Shown here piece after piece: positions 57,438 to 64,000 of a DNA stretch of 64,000 bases (position 1 is its first letter; each line of letters begins with the position of its first letter). Where the stretch lies: contig SCKN01000004.1 in assembly GCA_004124385.1 (NCBI GenBank), positions 62,001 through 126,000 of the forward strand, written 5' to 3'. The stretch comes from Fidelibacterota bacterium. GTDB taxonomy: Bacteria; Fidelibacterota; Marinisomatia; Marinisomatales; TCS55. The position numbers and the translations under genes were made by a program. The notes under the pieces were generated by a model that saw only the letters and a program-made list of their open reading frames with translations, did no database searches and was not told the origin of the DNA.

Positions 57438-57616
57438 AATTACTTCATCCGTCTTAAATCTATAATTTACGCAGATTGCAAGGCCATAAGGTTTTTTTGT
57501 GAGATATCAATTTATGATTCCTTTTACTTTATCAACAAGAACTTGATTATTATATCAAAATTCAATAAACAAATTAATATACTTTGAGTTGATTTATTTT
57601 GTAATATTAAAACTTG
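57438..57616. promoter_or_regulatory. Divergent control region deoC / GAPDH pair
   Basis: This 179-nt AT-rich gap separates the starts of two oppositely transcribed operons and must hold both promoters. I do not see a convincing -35/-10 pair or operator, nor any gene. Confidence 0.4.
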
Positions 57617-58636
57617 ATGTTTAATCAAATTAATATCGGAATTGTAGGGTTTGGCCGAATCGGTCGCAACTTATTGAGACTCGGTTATGATGATCCGCGT
57701 TTTAATTTTGTTGGTATCAGTGATTTAGCTGAACCTGAAGCTCTTTTTTATTTGTTAGGCCATGATACTGTATATGGCCCTATTGATACGGAGATAGAAC
57801 TCAAAGGTAATTACATTCATTTTGGTCCTCAAAAAGTTCGCATTCTACCTGGAGCGGGACCCGGTTTATTGCCATGGGATGCTCTTGGAGCTGATATAAT
57901 CATTGACTGTACCGGTCGCATTTGGCCTCGCACTACATTAGAAAAATATCTGGAAGAGGGAGCAAAAAGAGTAATTGTAACCAAACCACCAGAAGATCCT
58001 GTTGATCGAATTGTTGTGATGGGTTTGAATAATAATGAAATTTCTATTGATGATAAAATCGTTTCTCCTTCTTCATCTACTACACAAGTATTAGCGCTGA
58101 TGTTAGATATTTTGGATAAAGAATACGGTCTGGAAAAAGCTATGATGACTTCTGTCCATGCTTATACATCAGACCAGCCTCTCTCTGATAGTGTACGTTC
58201 AGACTTACGACGTAGCCGATCTGCAGTCAAAAACATTATCCCAAACCAAACTCGTTCACCTCAATTAGTAGAATCGGTTTTACCTCACCTTAAAGGGAAA
58301 ATAAGCGGAATCGCTTTCAATGTCCCTATTCCTGATGGATCCTGCGTGGATTTGACTACTCAATTGCGTTCTACCCCATCCGTAGAAGAAGTGAACACAT
58401 TAATGAAAAACATATCTGAAAATTCTTTGTCTGATATTATTGGCTATACGGATGATCCAATTGTTTCTAGTGATGTTGTAGGAGATAGCCATTCCATGTT
58501 GTTTGATGCAAAAGCGACTATGATTGCTGCAGGAAAACTGCTTAAGACAATCTGTTGGTATGATGACGGTTTTGGTTATTCACAACGTATTCTAGAACTA
58601 ACTAAAGCTTACAACGATTTAGAAGCAACCTCATGA
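57617..58636 (+). CDS. GAPDH paralog with Ser replacing the catalytic Cys
   Basis: A 339-residue glyceraldehyde-3-phosphate dehydrogenase homolog with an intact Rossmann start (NIGIVGFGRIGRNLLRL) and the catalytic-domain His (TSVHAYTSDQ, His181). The catalytic motif SNASCTTN is replaced by SPSSSTTQ, so Ser154 stands where Cys should be. Ordinary thioester chemistry is therefore unlikely. FNVPIPDGSCVDLTTQL and WYDDGFGYSQR are retained. I chose the ATG at 57617 over a TTG three bases up. It overlaps the complete GAPDH by 4 nt, suggesting equal expression and perhaps mixed tetramers. Confidence 0.9.
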   Translation: MFNQINIGIVGFGRIGRNLLRLGYDDPRFNFVGISDLAEPEALFYLLGHDTVYGPIDTEIELKGNYIHFGPQKVRILPGAGPGLLPWDALGADIIIDCTGRIWPRTTLEKYLEEGAKRVIVTKPPEDPVDRIVVMGLNNNEISIDDKIVSPSSSTTQVLALMLDILDKEYGLEKAMMTSVHAYTSDQPLSDSVRSDLRRSRSAVKNIIPNQTRSPQLVESVLPHLKGKISGIAFNVPIPDGSCVDLTTQLRSTPSVEEVNTLMKNISENSLSDIIGYTDDPIVSSDVVGDSHSMLFDAKATMIAAGKLLKTICWYDDGFGYSQRILELTKAYNDLEATS

Positions 58637-59631
58637 GAATTGCTTTAAATGGATTTGGACGAATTGGTCGTACCGTTTTCCGAATACTAAATAATCAAAA
58701 AGATATTCAAGTAATAGCAATCAATGATTTGGCTGATGATGATGTGTTAGCTTATCTGTTAAAATATGATACTGTTATGGGACGATTGAAAGATACTGTT
58801 ACTGTTCAAAACGGGATTTTAAAAACAAGTACCCATTCAGTTAGAATGCTTAACGAGCGTGATCCCTCCGCCCTCCCGTGGGCTGAATTGGGTATCGATG
58901 TTGTCATTGAAGCGACAGGTGTTTTTAGAACCCGTGAGCAGCTACAATCCCATTTAGACGCTGGAGCTGGACGCGTAATTCTAACGGTACCAGCTAAGGA
59001 TGAAATTGATTATACAGTTGTAATCGGAGTAAATGAAGATGGGCTATCTGCTGATCACAAAATTGTATCCAATGCATCGTGTACTACAAATTGTCTCGCC
59101 CCTATGGCGAAAGTTTTGAATGATGCCTTCGGGATTGAATATGGCGTCATCAATACGATTCACGCATATACCAATGATCAACGATTGGCTGATGTTCCTC
59201 ATTCGGATTGGCGCAGAAGTCGTGCGGCGGCGGAAAATATTATTCTCACCACGACAGGAGCTGCACGAGCAGTAGGTGTTGTTTTACCCGAACTCAAAGG
59301 TAAACTGGACGGCATTGCCATGCGCGTTCCTGTCCCTGACGGTTCTATCGTAGATTTGAATGTTCAATTAAAAACAGATGTTAATGCCGATGATATTCGT
59401 CATGCGGTAAAAGAAGCAAGTGAGACAGACCGCCTGAACTCCATTCTGCAATACGAAGATACTCCAATCGTCTCTTCAGATATTATCGGCAATCCTCATT
59501 CATCCATTTTTGATGCACCCTTTACAACTGTCTTAGGCAAACGTTTTGTGAAAACGCTGAACTGGTATGATAATGAGTGGGGTTACTCTAATCGAGTGGT
59601 GGATCTTATCAATTTATTAGCGTTAAAATAG
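58633..59631 (+). CDS. gap: Glyceraldehyde-3-phosphate dehydrogenase
   Basis: The glycolytic enzyme that oxidises glyceraldehyde-3-phosphate with NAD and phosphate. The 332-residue protein has ALNGFGRIGRTVFRIL, Asp32 in AINDLADDD (NAD preference), SNASCTTNCLAPMAK (Cys150) and NTIHAYTNDQ (His177), and the C-terminal NWYDNEWGYSNRVVDL. Everything is conserved. Its ATG overlaps the stop of the Cys-less paralog (ATGA). It is convergent with the phosphohexomutase gene, only 3 nt apart. Confidence 0.97.
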   Translation: MRIALNGFGRIGRTVFRILNNQKDIQVIAINDLADDDVLAYLLKYDTVMGRLKDTVTVQNGILKTSTHSVRMLNERDPSALPWAELGIDVVIEATGVFRTREQLQSHLDAGAGRVILTVPAKDEIDYTVVIGVNEDGLSADHKIVSNASCTTNCLAPMAKVLNDAFGIEYGVINTIHAYTNDQRLADVPHSDWRRSRAAAENIILTTTGAARAVGVVLPELKGKLDGIAMRVPVPDGSIVDLNVQLKTDVNADDIRHAVKEASETDRLNSILQYEDTPIVSSDIIGNPHSSIFDAPFTTVLGKRFVKTLNWYDNEWGYSNRVVDLINLLALK

Positions 59632-59634
59632 ATT

Positions 59635-60972
59635 TTATAGTTTAGACCAAATCTGATCTATAAGCCCTTGGGCTTCTGCTTTTGTTGGACCTTCAGCATA
59701 GATTCTCATAATAGGTTCTGTATTGGATAAGCGTAAATGGATCCACCGATCTGTCCATGTAAATTTGACTCCATCGACTTCATTGATATTCGCATCAGAA
59801 AAAATAGAGCGAGCTTTATTGAAAACAGCTTCTTTATCAATTCCATCCAATTCAACTCTATCTTTCACAATTGAGAATTGCGGCAAATTATCATAAATAG
59901 TACCTATAGGTTTATCTGTCATTGCCATACGATGCAAAATCATCGTAGCTGCTACAAGAGAATCCCGACCAAGGTGCGCTTCCTTCAATATAACTCCGCC
60001 GTTTCCTTCACCCCCAAGATTGGAGCCGGATTCAATCATTTTCTGAACGACATTAATTTCTCCAACTGCTGACCTTTTGACGGTTGATCCGTACTGTTCA
60101 GCGAGTTTTTCCAATGCAAGTGTCGTCGATAAATTTGTAACTATGACTTCAGGTTTATTCACTGTCTGTAAATACCCATCCGCTGCTATAACCAAGGTGT
60201 ACTCATCTCCAGCCGGTCGTCCGTCTTCTAATATAACGGCTAATCGATCCCCATCGGGATCTGACGCAAAACCCACATCTGCTTTATTCTGAACAACTGC
60301 TGTGCTCAAATCGGTTAGATTTTCCGGAAGTGGTTCCGGTGGCCTTGCAAAGTTACCATCACCATTGCAGTGAATTTTAATCACTTCACAGCCCAGCGAT
60401 TCCAGCATATACGGCAGTGCTTCAAACGCAGCGCCATTCACAGCGTCCACAACAACTTTAAAGTTCCGTTTACGAATTTCATTCTGTTGAATAAAAGATA
60501 AGCTTGCTACTTTTATTACATGTTTTTGAATGGCGTTTACATCTGGGAAATGTAATCCTGGTTCTTGATCAACATCAGAAAATTCACCATCTATATCTAC
60601 AGATTTAAATAATTGTCTGCATTCATCGGGAAGAAGAAACGTGCCGTCTTCCCGTATAAATTTTAAGCCGTTCCATTCAGTCGGATTGTGGCTGGCTGTA
60701 ACAACAATCCCTCCTACTGCATCTGTATTTTCTACCATGAACTGTACGGTTGGAGTCGGAACTATATTCAAATTGATAACATCCCGCCCAACAGAAATGA
60801 GTGCCTGTGCAACATCTTCAATAAATCCTTCCCCCGATGGGCGCGTATCCCTGCCGAGCATAAACACACCTTTAGGCTGTAAAGCATTGAAGGCCTGTGC
60901 ATAGCGGAAAATAGATTCAGAAGTGAATTCAGGAGCTGTACCCCTAACGCCGGAAATACTGCGGATAATCAT
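59635..60972 (-). CDS. Phosphohexomutase (GlmM / PMM-PGM family)
   Basis: A 445-residue alpha-D-phosphohexomutase. It has the phosphoserine loop GIVVTASHNPTEWNGLKF, the metal-binding loop ASDPDGDRLAVI, the sugar-binding GEGNGGVILKEAHLGRD, and the C-terminal phosphate-binding loop RLSNTEPIMRIYAEG. The start IIRSISGVRG is GlmM-like. FCB genomes often use one such enzyme for phosphoglucosamine, so it may feed UDP-GlcNAc, but I do not assign the substrate. Confidence 0.9.
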   Translation of the reverse strand: MIIRSISGVRGTAPEFTSESIFRYAQAFNALQPKGVFMLGRDTRPSGEGFIEDVAQALISVGRDVINLNIVPTPTVQFMVENTDAVGGIVVTASHNPTEWNGLKFIREDGTFLLPDECRQLFKSVDIDGEFSDVDQEPGLHFPDVNAIQKHVIKVASLSFIQQNEIRKRNFKVVVDAVNGAAFEALPYMLESLGCEVIKIHCNGDGNFARPPEPLPENLTDLSTAVVQNKADVGFASDPDGDRLAVILEDGRPAGDEYTLVIAADGYLQTVNKPEVIVTNLSTTLALEKLAEQYGSTVKRSAVGEINVVQKMIESGSNLGGEGNGGVILKEAHLGRDSLVAATMILHRMAMTDKPIGTIYDNLPQFSIVKDRVELDGIDKEAVFNKARSIFSDANINEVDGVKFTWTDRWIHLRLSNTEPIMRIYAEGPTKAEAQGLIDQIWSKL

Positions 60973-60991
60973 TATAATTTGCTTTAATTAG

Positions 60992-62182
60992 TTATTTTAT
61001 ATTTTGGGATATTTCAATAAAATGTGATTGAACTTCAGTATCAACCGTGATAAATGAAATTATATTCCCTTTATAAAACAATGTTTTTCCATTCGGTAAT
61101 TTTTCTGAAACAGCAGGTGGTACACACCAAATTTTGTATTCCCCATATTCTAATTCGATGGGTTTATTTAGAGGAGTTGTGCCCACATAATTTGTATTGA
61201 TAAAAACGGGCAATCCCAAAAGGTTTGAATCTATATAGATATTGCTTGTTTGTTTTGAACGTTTAAGATCTATTTTTTCCAATCCAAGTTCCGAACCGGA
61301 TATAGTTTCATTTGATCTACTAAAAGTAACTTGATATAATTTTTTCCTAGATTCAAAATCACTATCTACACCAGTCATTTTTAATTCATCTACAATAGAA
61401 TCACCCTTATAATTACCAGCTTTTAGTAGGGCTTTATTTTGCTCTTCTGTTCCAGTATATTCTTCTGGGTGAGATAAACTACCCTGGACAAAGGCTACAG
61501 GCAAACCAACCTTTAAATAATCTTTTTCATAAGTGAAATGAAATTCATTTTCTTCATCAATGTTATTATTTCCATCAATACTTTTTTCAATATACTCAAT
61601 AATTTCTACTGTAGAAAATTCTGTATCTTTCCCATTATCATCAAAATATGCTAAATCACTAGAATGTTTTTTTGATATAAATTCAATTTCAGAAAAACTT
61701 GTATTTCTTCTTATTTCCAGATTTTCATTATCTTTTAAAGATAATAACATTCTTTTATCATTAATTTGATTTATAACAATTTTATTTTGTTTATAAAACG
61801 CCGTGATTGATAAAAGATTCGGATGTTTAAAACGTGAAATTACAAGATCATCTATTATTATATATTTTTTAAGAAGGAAACCAATTTGAACACTATTTTT
61901 ATTTTCTATTATTTCAATATCTCGAACTAATTTATTTAAAGTATTATTCAAGTCTACTTTGGAATTCAGAACGCTAGCATCATTTACTGTAACATATAGC
62001 CAACCATGAGGGGAATACCACGATGTAACATTTTTAAAAGGAATCATTTTATTAGCTAAAAATGTAATTTTTAATCCATTCAAAAGTTCGTCGCATGCTA
62101 TTCGAGTAATAATGAGATCTTCCCCAAAAATGGGTTTTATTAAAAGGAAGAAGATTGCAATGATTTTAACGAATTTTTTCAA
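60992..62182 (-). CDS. Exported PEGA-domain protein of unknown function
   Basis: A 396-residue secreted protein with a signal peptide (FVKIIAIFFLLIKPIFG). The first 150 residues form a beta-rich domain that resembles an AMIN-type fold (LNGLKITFLANKMIPF, GWLYVTVNDASV), followed by a polar Asn/Asp/Glu-rich linker (about 175-290). A C-terminal PEGA domain lies at about 316-352 (NIYIDSNLLGLPVFINTNYVG, then TTPLNKPIELEYGEYKI). Probably binds peptidoglycan or other envelope glycans. A long hairpin separates it from rpsU upstream. Confidence 0.68.
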   Translation of the reverse strand: MKKFVKIIAIFFLLIKPIFGEDLIITRIACDELLNGLKITFLANKMIPFKNVTSWYSPHGWLYVTVNDASVLNSKVDLNNTLNKLVRDIEIIENKNSVQIGFLLKKYIIIDDLVISRFKHPNLLSITAFYKQNKIVINQINDKRMLLSLKDNENLEIRRNTSFSEIEFISKKHSSDLAYFDDNGKDTEFSTVEIIEYIEKSIDGNNNIDEENEFHFTYEKDYLKVGLPVAFVQGSLSHPEEYTGTEEQNKALLKAGNYKGDSIVDELKMTGVDSDFESRKKLYQVTFSRSNETISGSELGLEKIDLKRSKQTSNIYIDSNLLGLPVFINTNYVGTTPLNKPIELEYGEYKIWCVPPAVSEKLPNGKTLFYKGNIISFITVDTEVQSHFIEISQNIK

Positions 62183-62200
62183 AAATCACCTCGGATATAA

Positions 62201-62257
62201 TCTCTAATATAAAATAAAGGCTCGGCAAAAACCGAGCCTTTTATTTTATATTAGAGA
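62201..62257. terminator. Long, nearly perfect inverted repeat; rpsU operon terminator
   Basis: The arms 62201-62225 and 62232-62257 pair along 25 bases with a single extra T, around a six-base loop. The core AAGGCTCGG-caaaaa-CCGAGCCTT is a typical terminator stem, and its AT-rich flanks continue the symmetry out to TCTCTAATAT / ATATTAGAGA. It lies just after rpsU on the minus strand. The long symmetry is unusual for a simple terminator. Confidence 0.75.
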
Positions 62258-62263
62258 GTGCTT

Positions 62264-62461
62264 TTAATACTGGTTATAACGGCGCAAACGAGCCATTCTA
62301 CGCAGTGCTTTTTTACGTGCTTCACGTTTTGAATCACTGGGTTTTTCGTAAAAAGATTTCTTTTTTACATCCCGTAAAATACCTGCGCGTTCCCATTTCT
62401 TTTTGAAACGGCGTAACGCTTTTTCCAGCGGTTCACCATCTCTAACGGTCACTTCGACCAC
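62264..62461 (-). CDS. rpsU: Small ribosomal subunit protein bS21
   Basis: A 65-residue basic ribosomal protein near the 16S 3' end, needed for initiation. The sequence [20 protein letters not shown] with the C-terminal Arg/Lys-rich helix ([16 protein letters not shown]) is the normal bS21. I chose the GTG at 62461 because family members begin M-V-E-V; a GTG at 62467 adds two residues and is too close to the ribosome site. The leader has an 11-base perfect Shine-Dalgarno sequence. It follows the sigma factor gene by 20 nt. Confidence 0.95.
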   Translation of the reverse strand: MVEVTVRDGEPLEKALRRFKKKWERAGILRDVKKKSFYEKPSDSKREARKKALRRMARLRRYNQY

Positions 62462-62467
62462 GTGCAC

Positions 62468-62478
62468 TCACCTCCTTT
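62468..62478 (-). promoter_or_regulatory. Extended Shine-Dalgarno of rpsU
   Basis: The minus strand reads AAAGGAGGTGA, an 11-base perfect complement to the usual 16S rRNA 3' tail (UCACCUCCUUU), six bases before the GTG at 62461. In Bacteroidetes an unusually strong SD on rpsU supports autoregulation through the bS21-controlled anti-SD. Confidence 0.7.
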
Positions 62479-62481
62479 CAA

Positions 62482-63336
62482 TTATCCTAAATATGTTCTA
62501 AGTGTTTTACTACGTGAACGATGACGTAAGCGACGAATCGCTTTTTCTTTAATCTGTCTTACACGTTCACGGGTTAAATTAAATTCTTCGCCAATTTCAT
62601 TCAGTGTTAACGCATAATCGCGCTCAATACCAAAATACATTTTAATCACTAGGCGTTCTCTTTCTTTCAATGTGTCCAGAGATTGACGAATTTCATCTTT
62701 CAAAGAATCATTCATCAATGGTTCATCTGGGGAAGACTGGTTTTCATCCTTGATTACATCAATCAGGGAATTTTTATCGCCATCACGAAATGGAGCGTTC
62801 AATGAATGATGTCGTCGTGAAATACGCATGGCATCAATCACTTCATCTGGTGTCATTTCTAACTGACGACCAATTTCTTCTTCATTAGGTGAACGTTCAA
62901 TTTCTGCCTCTAGCTTTTCAGCTGTTTTAGTAATTTTACTAATGGTTCCTACACGGTTCAACGGTAGACGCACAATACGTGAATGTTCAGCTAAAGCCTG
63001 TAGAATGGATTGGCGAATCCACCAAACAGCGTAGGAAATAAATTTAAACCCACGTGTTTCATCAAATCGTCCTGCCGCTTTAATCAGGCCCAGATTCCCC
63101 TCATTAATCAAGTCTGTCAGGGGTAAGCCCTGACCTTGATAATCTTTTGCAACAGATACAACAAACCGAAGATTGGCTTTGACCAATTCCTCTAAAGCAC
63201 GTTCGTCATTCTTGTGGATCTTTATCGCTAATTCAACTTCCATCGCCGGTTGAAGAGGTTCATAATTCCCTATTTCTTCCAGATAGCGGCTAAGACTTCT
63301 GTTGGATTCGTTGACTGATCTTGCAGCTTTTGCCAT
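62482..63336 (-). CDS. rpoD: Primary sigma factor (RpoD/SigA family, short form)
   Basis: A 284-residue sigma-70 protein lacking region 1.1, as in FCB bacteria. Region 1.2 ([21 protein letters not shown]), region 2 ([38 protein letters not shown], and [16 protein letters not shown] for the -10 element), region 3 ([13 protein letters not shown]) and region 4 with the -35 helix-turn-helix ([20 protein letters not shown]) are all intact. GAGG lies before the ATG. It heads the rpoD-rpsU unit. Its 3' neighbour and size match the Bacteroidetes housekeeping sigma factor. Confidence 0.95.
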   Translation of the reverse strand: MAKAARSVNESNRSLSRYLEEIGNYEPLQPAMEVELAIKIHKNDERALEELVKANLRFVVSVAKDYQGQGLPLTDLINEGNLGLIKAAGRFDETRGFKFISYAVWWIRQSILQALAEHSRIVRLPLNRVGTISKITKTAEKLEAEIERSPNEEEIGRQLEMTPDEVIDAMRISRRHHSLNAPFRDGDKNSLIDVIKDENQSSPDEPLMNDSLKDEIRQSLDTLKERERLVIKMYFGIERDYALTLNEIGEEFNLTRERVRQIKEKAIRRLRHRSRSKTLRTYLG

Positions 63337-63420
63337 AGTTTTCCTCTATAAATCGTTTCGAGATAAGTACGGTAATTTACACTAAAACAAAAGTTTTCTC
63401 AAGATATAGAGTGCAGTTTT

Positions 63421-64000
63421 TTAAATTATTTTTGAAAGTTCTGCAAACTCATTAATTGTAAGCGTTTCAGGACGGCGAGTGAAATCAATTTTCGCTTTGA
63501 CTTCTTCAGAAATCCTAAATCCTGTAAGAGTATTCCTCAACATTTTTCTACGCTGGGAAAATGCGGCTGCTACAATTTTTTCAAAACGACTGAACATTTC
63601 ATCAGAAACAATAGGTTCATCATGTTTAACCAGTTTTATTATAGCTGATTTTATTTTTGGCTTGGGAATGAATACTTCGGGTGGAATTATAAAACATTTT
63701 TTTACATTCAAAAATGCTCCAATCATAACCGTTAAGCGGCCATAGGTTTTTGTTCCTACAGTACCTGTAAGTCTATCCGCCATCTCCTTTTGAACCATAA
63801 AATACGCTTCATTCCAATGGGAACGCTGCTCTATTAACCAAAATAATATGGGCGATGTAATATTATATGGAATATTACCGACAACGTTTAGCGGAGTAGG
63901 GATAGGCAATTCATTCAAATTCTGGCGAAGAACATCACCTTGAATAAAATGACAATTTTGCAGATCTTCACGTTTTTTTAAATATTCAATTAGTTTGGGA
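63421..64000 (-). CDS. ksgA: 16S rRNA dimethyladenosine transferase, N-terminus beyond window
   Basis: Dimethylates A1518 and A1519 of 16S rRNA. The visible 192 residues include the substrate motif NIPYNITSPILFWLIE (N-I/L-P-Y), VQKEMADRL, TYGRLTVMIGAF, PPEVFIPKPKIKSAIIKL and the C-terminal RRKMLRNTL helix. The frame is open through base 64000 (PKLIEYLKKREDLQNC is readable at the edge), so the SAM-binding start lies outside. Everything seen is normal. It ends 84 nt before the sigma factor gene. Confidence 0.95.
   Translation of the reverse strand, partial: PKLIEYLKKREDLQNCHFIQGDVLRQNLNELPIPTPLNVVGNIPYNITSPILFWLIEQRSHWNEAYFMVQKEMADRLTGTVGTKTYGRLTVMIGAFLNVKKCFIIPPEVFIPKPKIKSAIIKLVKHDEPIVSDEMFSRFEKIVAAAFSQRRKMLRNTLTGFRISEEVKAKIDFTRRPETLTINEFAELSKII

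Overview
The window reads as chromosome of a diderm (LPS-making) marine-type bacterium of the FCB supergroup, most like Candidatus Marinimicrobia (SAR406). This rests on gene content and style, not on a search: a DUF4835/PorD-like type IX secretion protein, a FlgD-like/T9SS-type C-terminal domain remnant, a DUF2723 membrane protein, a short primary sigma factor next to rpsU, and AT-rich coding sequence. I see no prophage, insertion sequence, CRISPR array, tRNA or rRNA.

Layout. 1-4443 (+): tyrosine/homogentisate catabolism (HPPD end, FAH family, hmgA, flavin reductase, and a decayed acyl-CoA-synthetase-like gene). 4406-8646 (-): HAD phosphatase, a membrane protein split by a frameshift, MOSC protein, exported proteins with a small beta-barrel-like module. 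8737-9453 (+): HTH-PAS protein. 9446-16087 (-): a peroxiredoxin whose catalytic cysteine codon is UGA, NUDIX hydrolase, tgt, radA, and a giant protease-propeller-barrel protein. 16225-18843 (+): lpxH-like, HEAT lipoprotein, exported protein, followed by an orphan sorting domain. 19135-29458 (-, except one small + gene): argF, hflC/hflK, rpoN, lptB, lptC, kdsC, kdsA with an inserted CBS pair, pyrG, kdsB. 29602-37724 (-): MacAB/TolC-type exporter, YIP1 protein, CCA-type nucleotidyltransferase. 37818-38648 (+): PorD-like. 38645-53198 (-): glycosyltransferase, DUF2723, DUF1844, methyltransferase, recG, DUF4139, valS, CNBD protein, K+ channel, rlmD. 53239-57437 (-): punA, an ALDH pair and deoC (deoxynucleoside salvage). 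57617-59631 (+): two GAPDH paralogs, the first without its catalytic cysteine. 59635-64000 (-): phosphohexomutase, PEGA protein, rpsU, primary sigma factor, ksgA (cut by the window edge).

How it fits together. kdsC, kdsA, kdsB, lptB, lptC and lpxH make and export Kdo-lipid A; deoC, ALDH and punA feed glyceraldehyde-3-phosphate and acetate into central metabolism beside GAPDH; the exporter, PorD, DUF2723 and barrel proteins serve the cell envelope.

The strongest unusual signals are (1) a probable selenocysteine peroxiredoxin at 9446-9901, with UGA exactly at the peroxidatic position and a SECIS-like hairpin 21 nt downstream; (2) a KdsA enzyme with a KdsD-type CBS pair inserted in its active-site loop; (3) a GAPDH paralog with Ser replacing the catalytic Cys, overlapping a normal GAPDH gene; (4) a U UUU UUA slippery heptamer exactly joining two halves of a membrane protein gene; (5) one small beta-barrel-like module recurring in four exported proteins; (6) a sorting-domain remnant in frame behind two stop codons.
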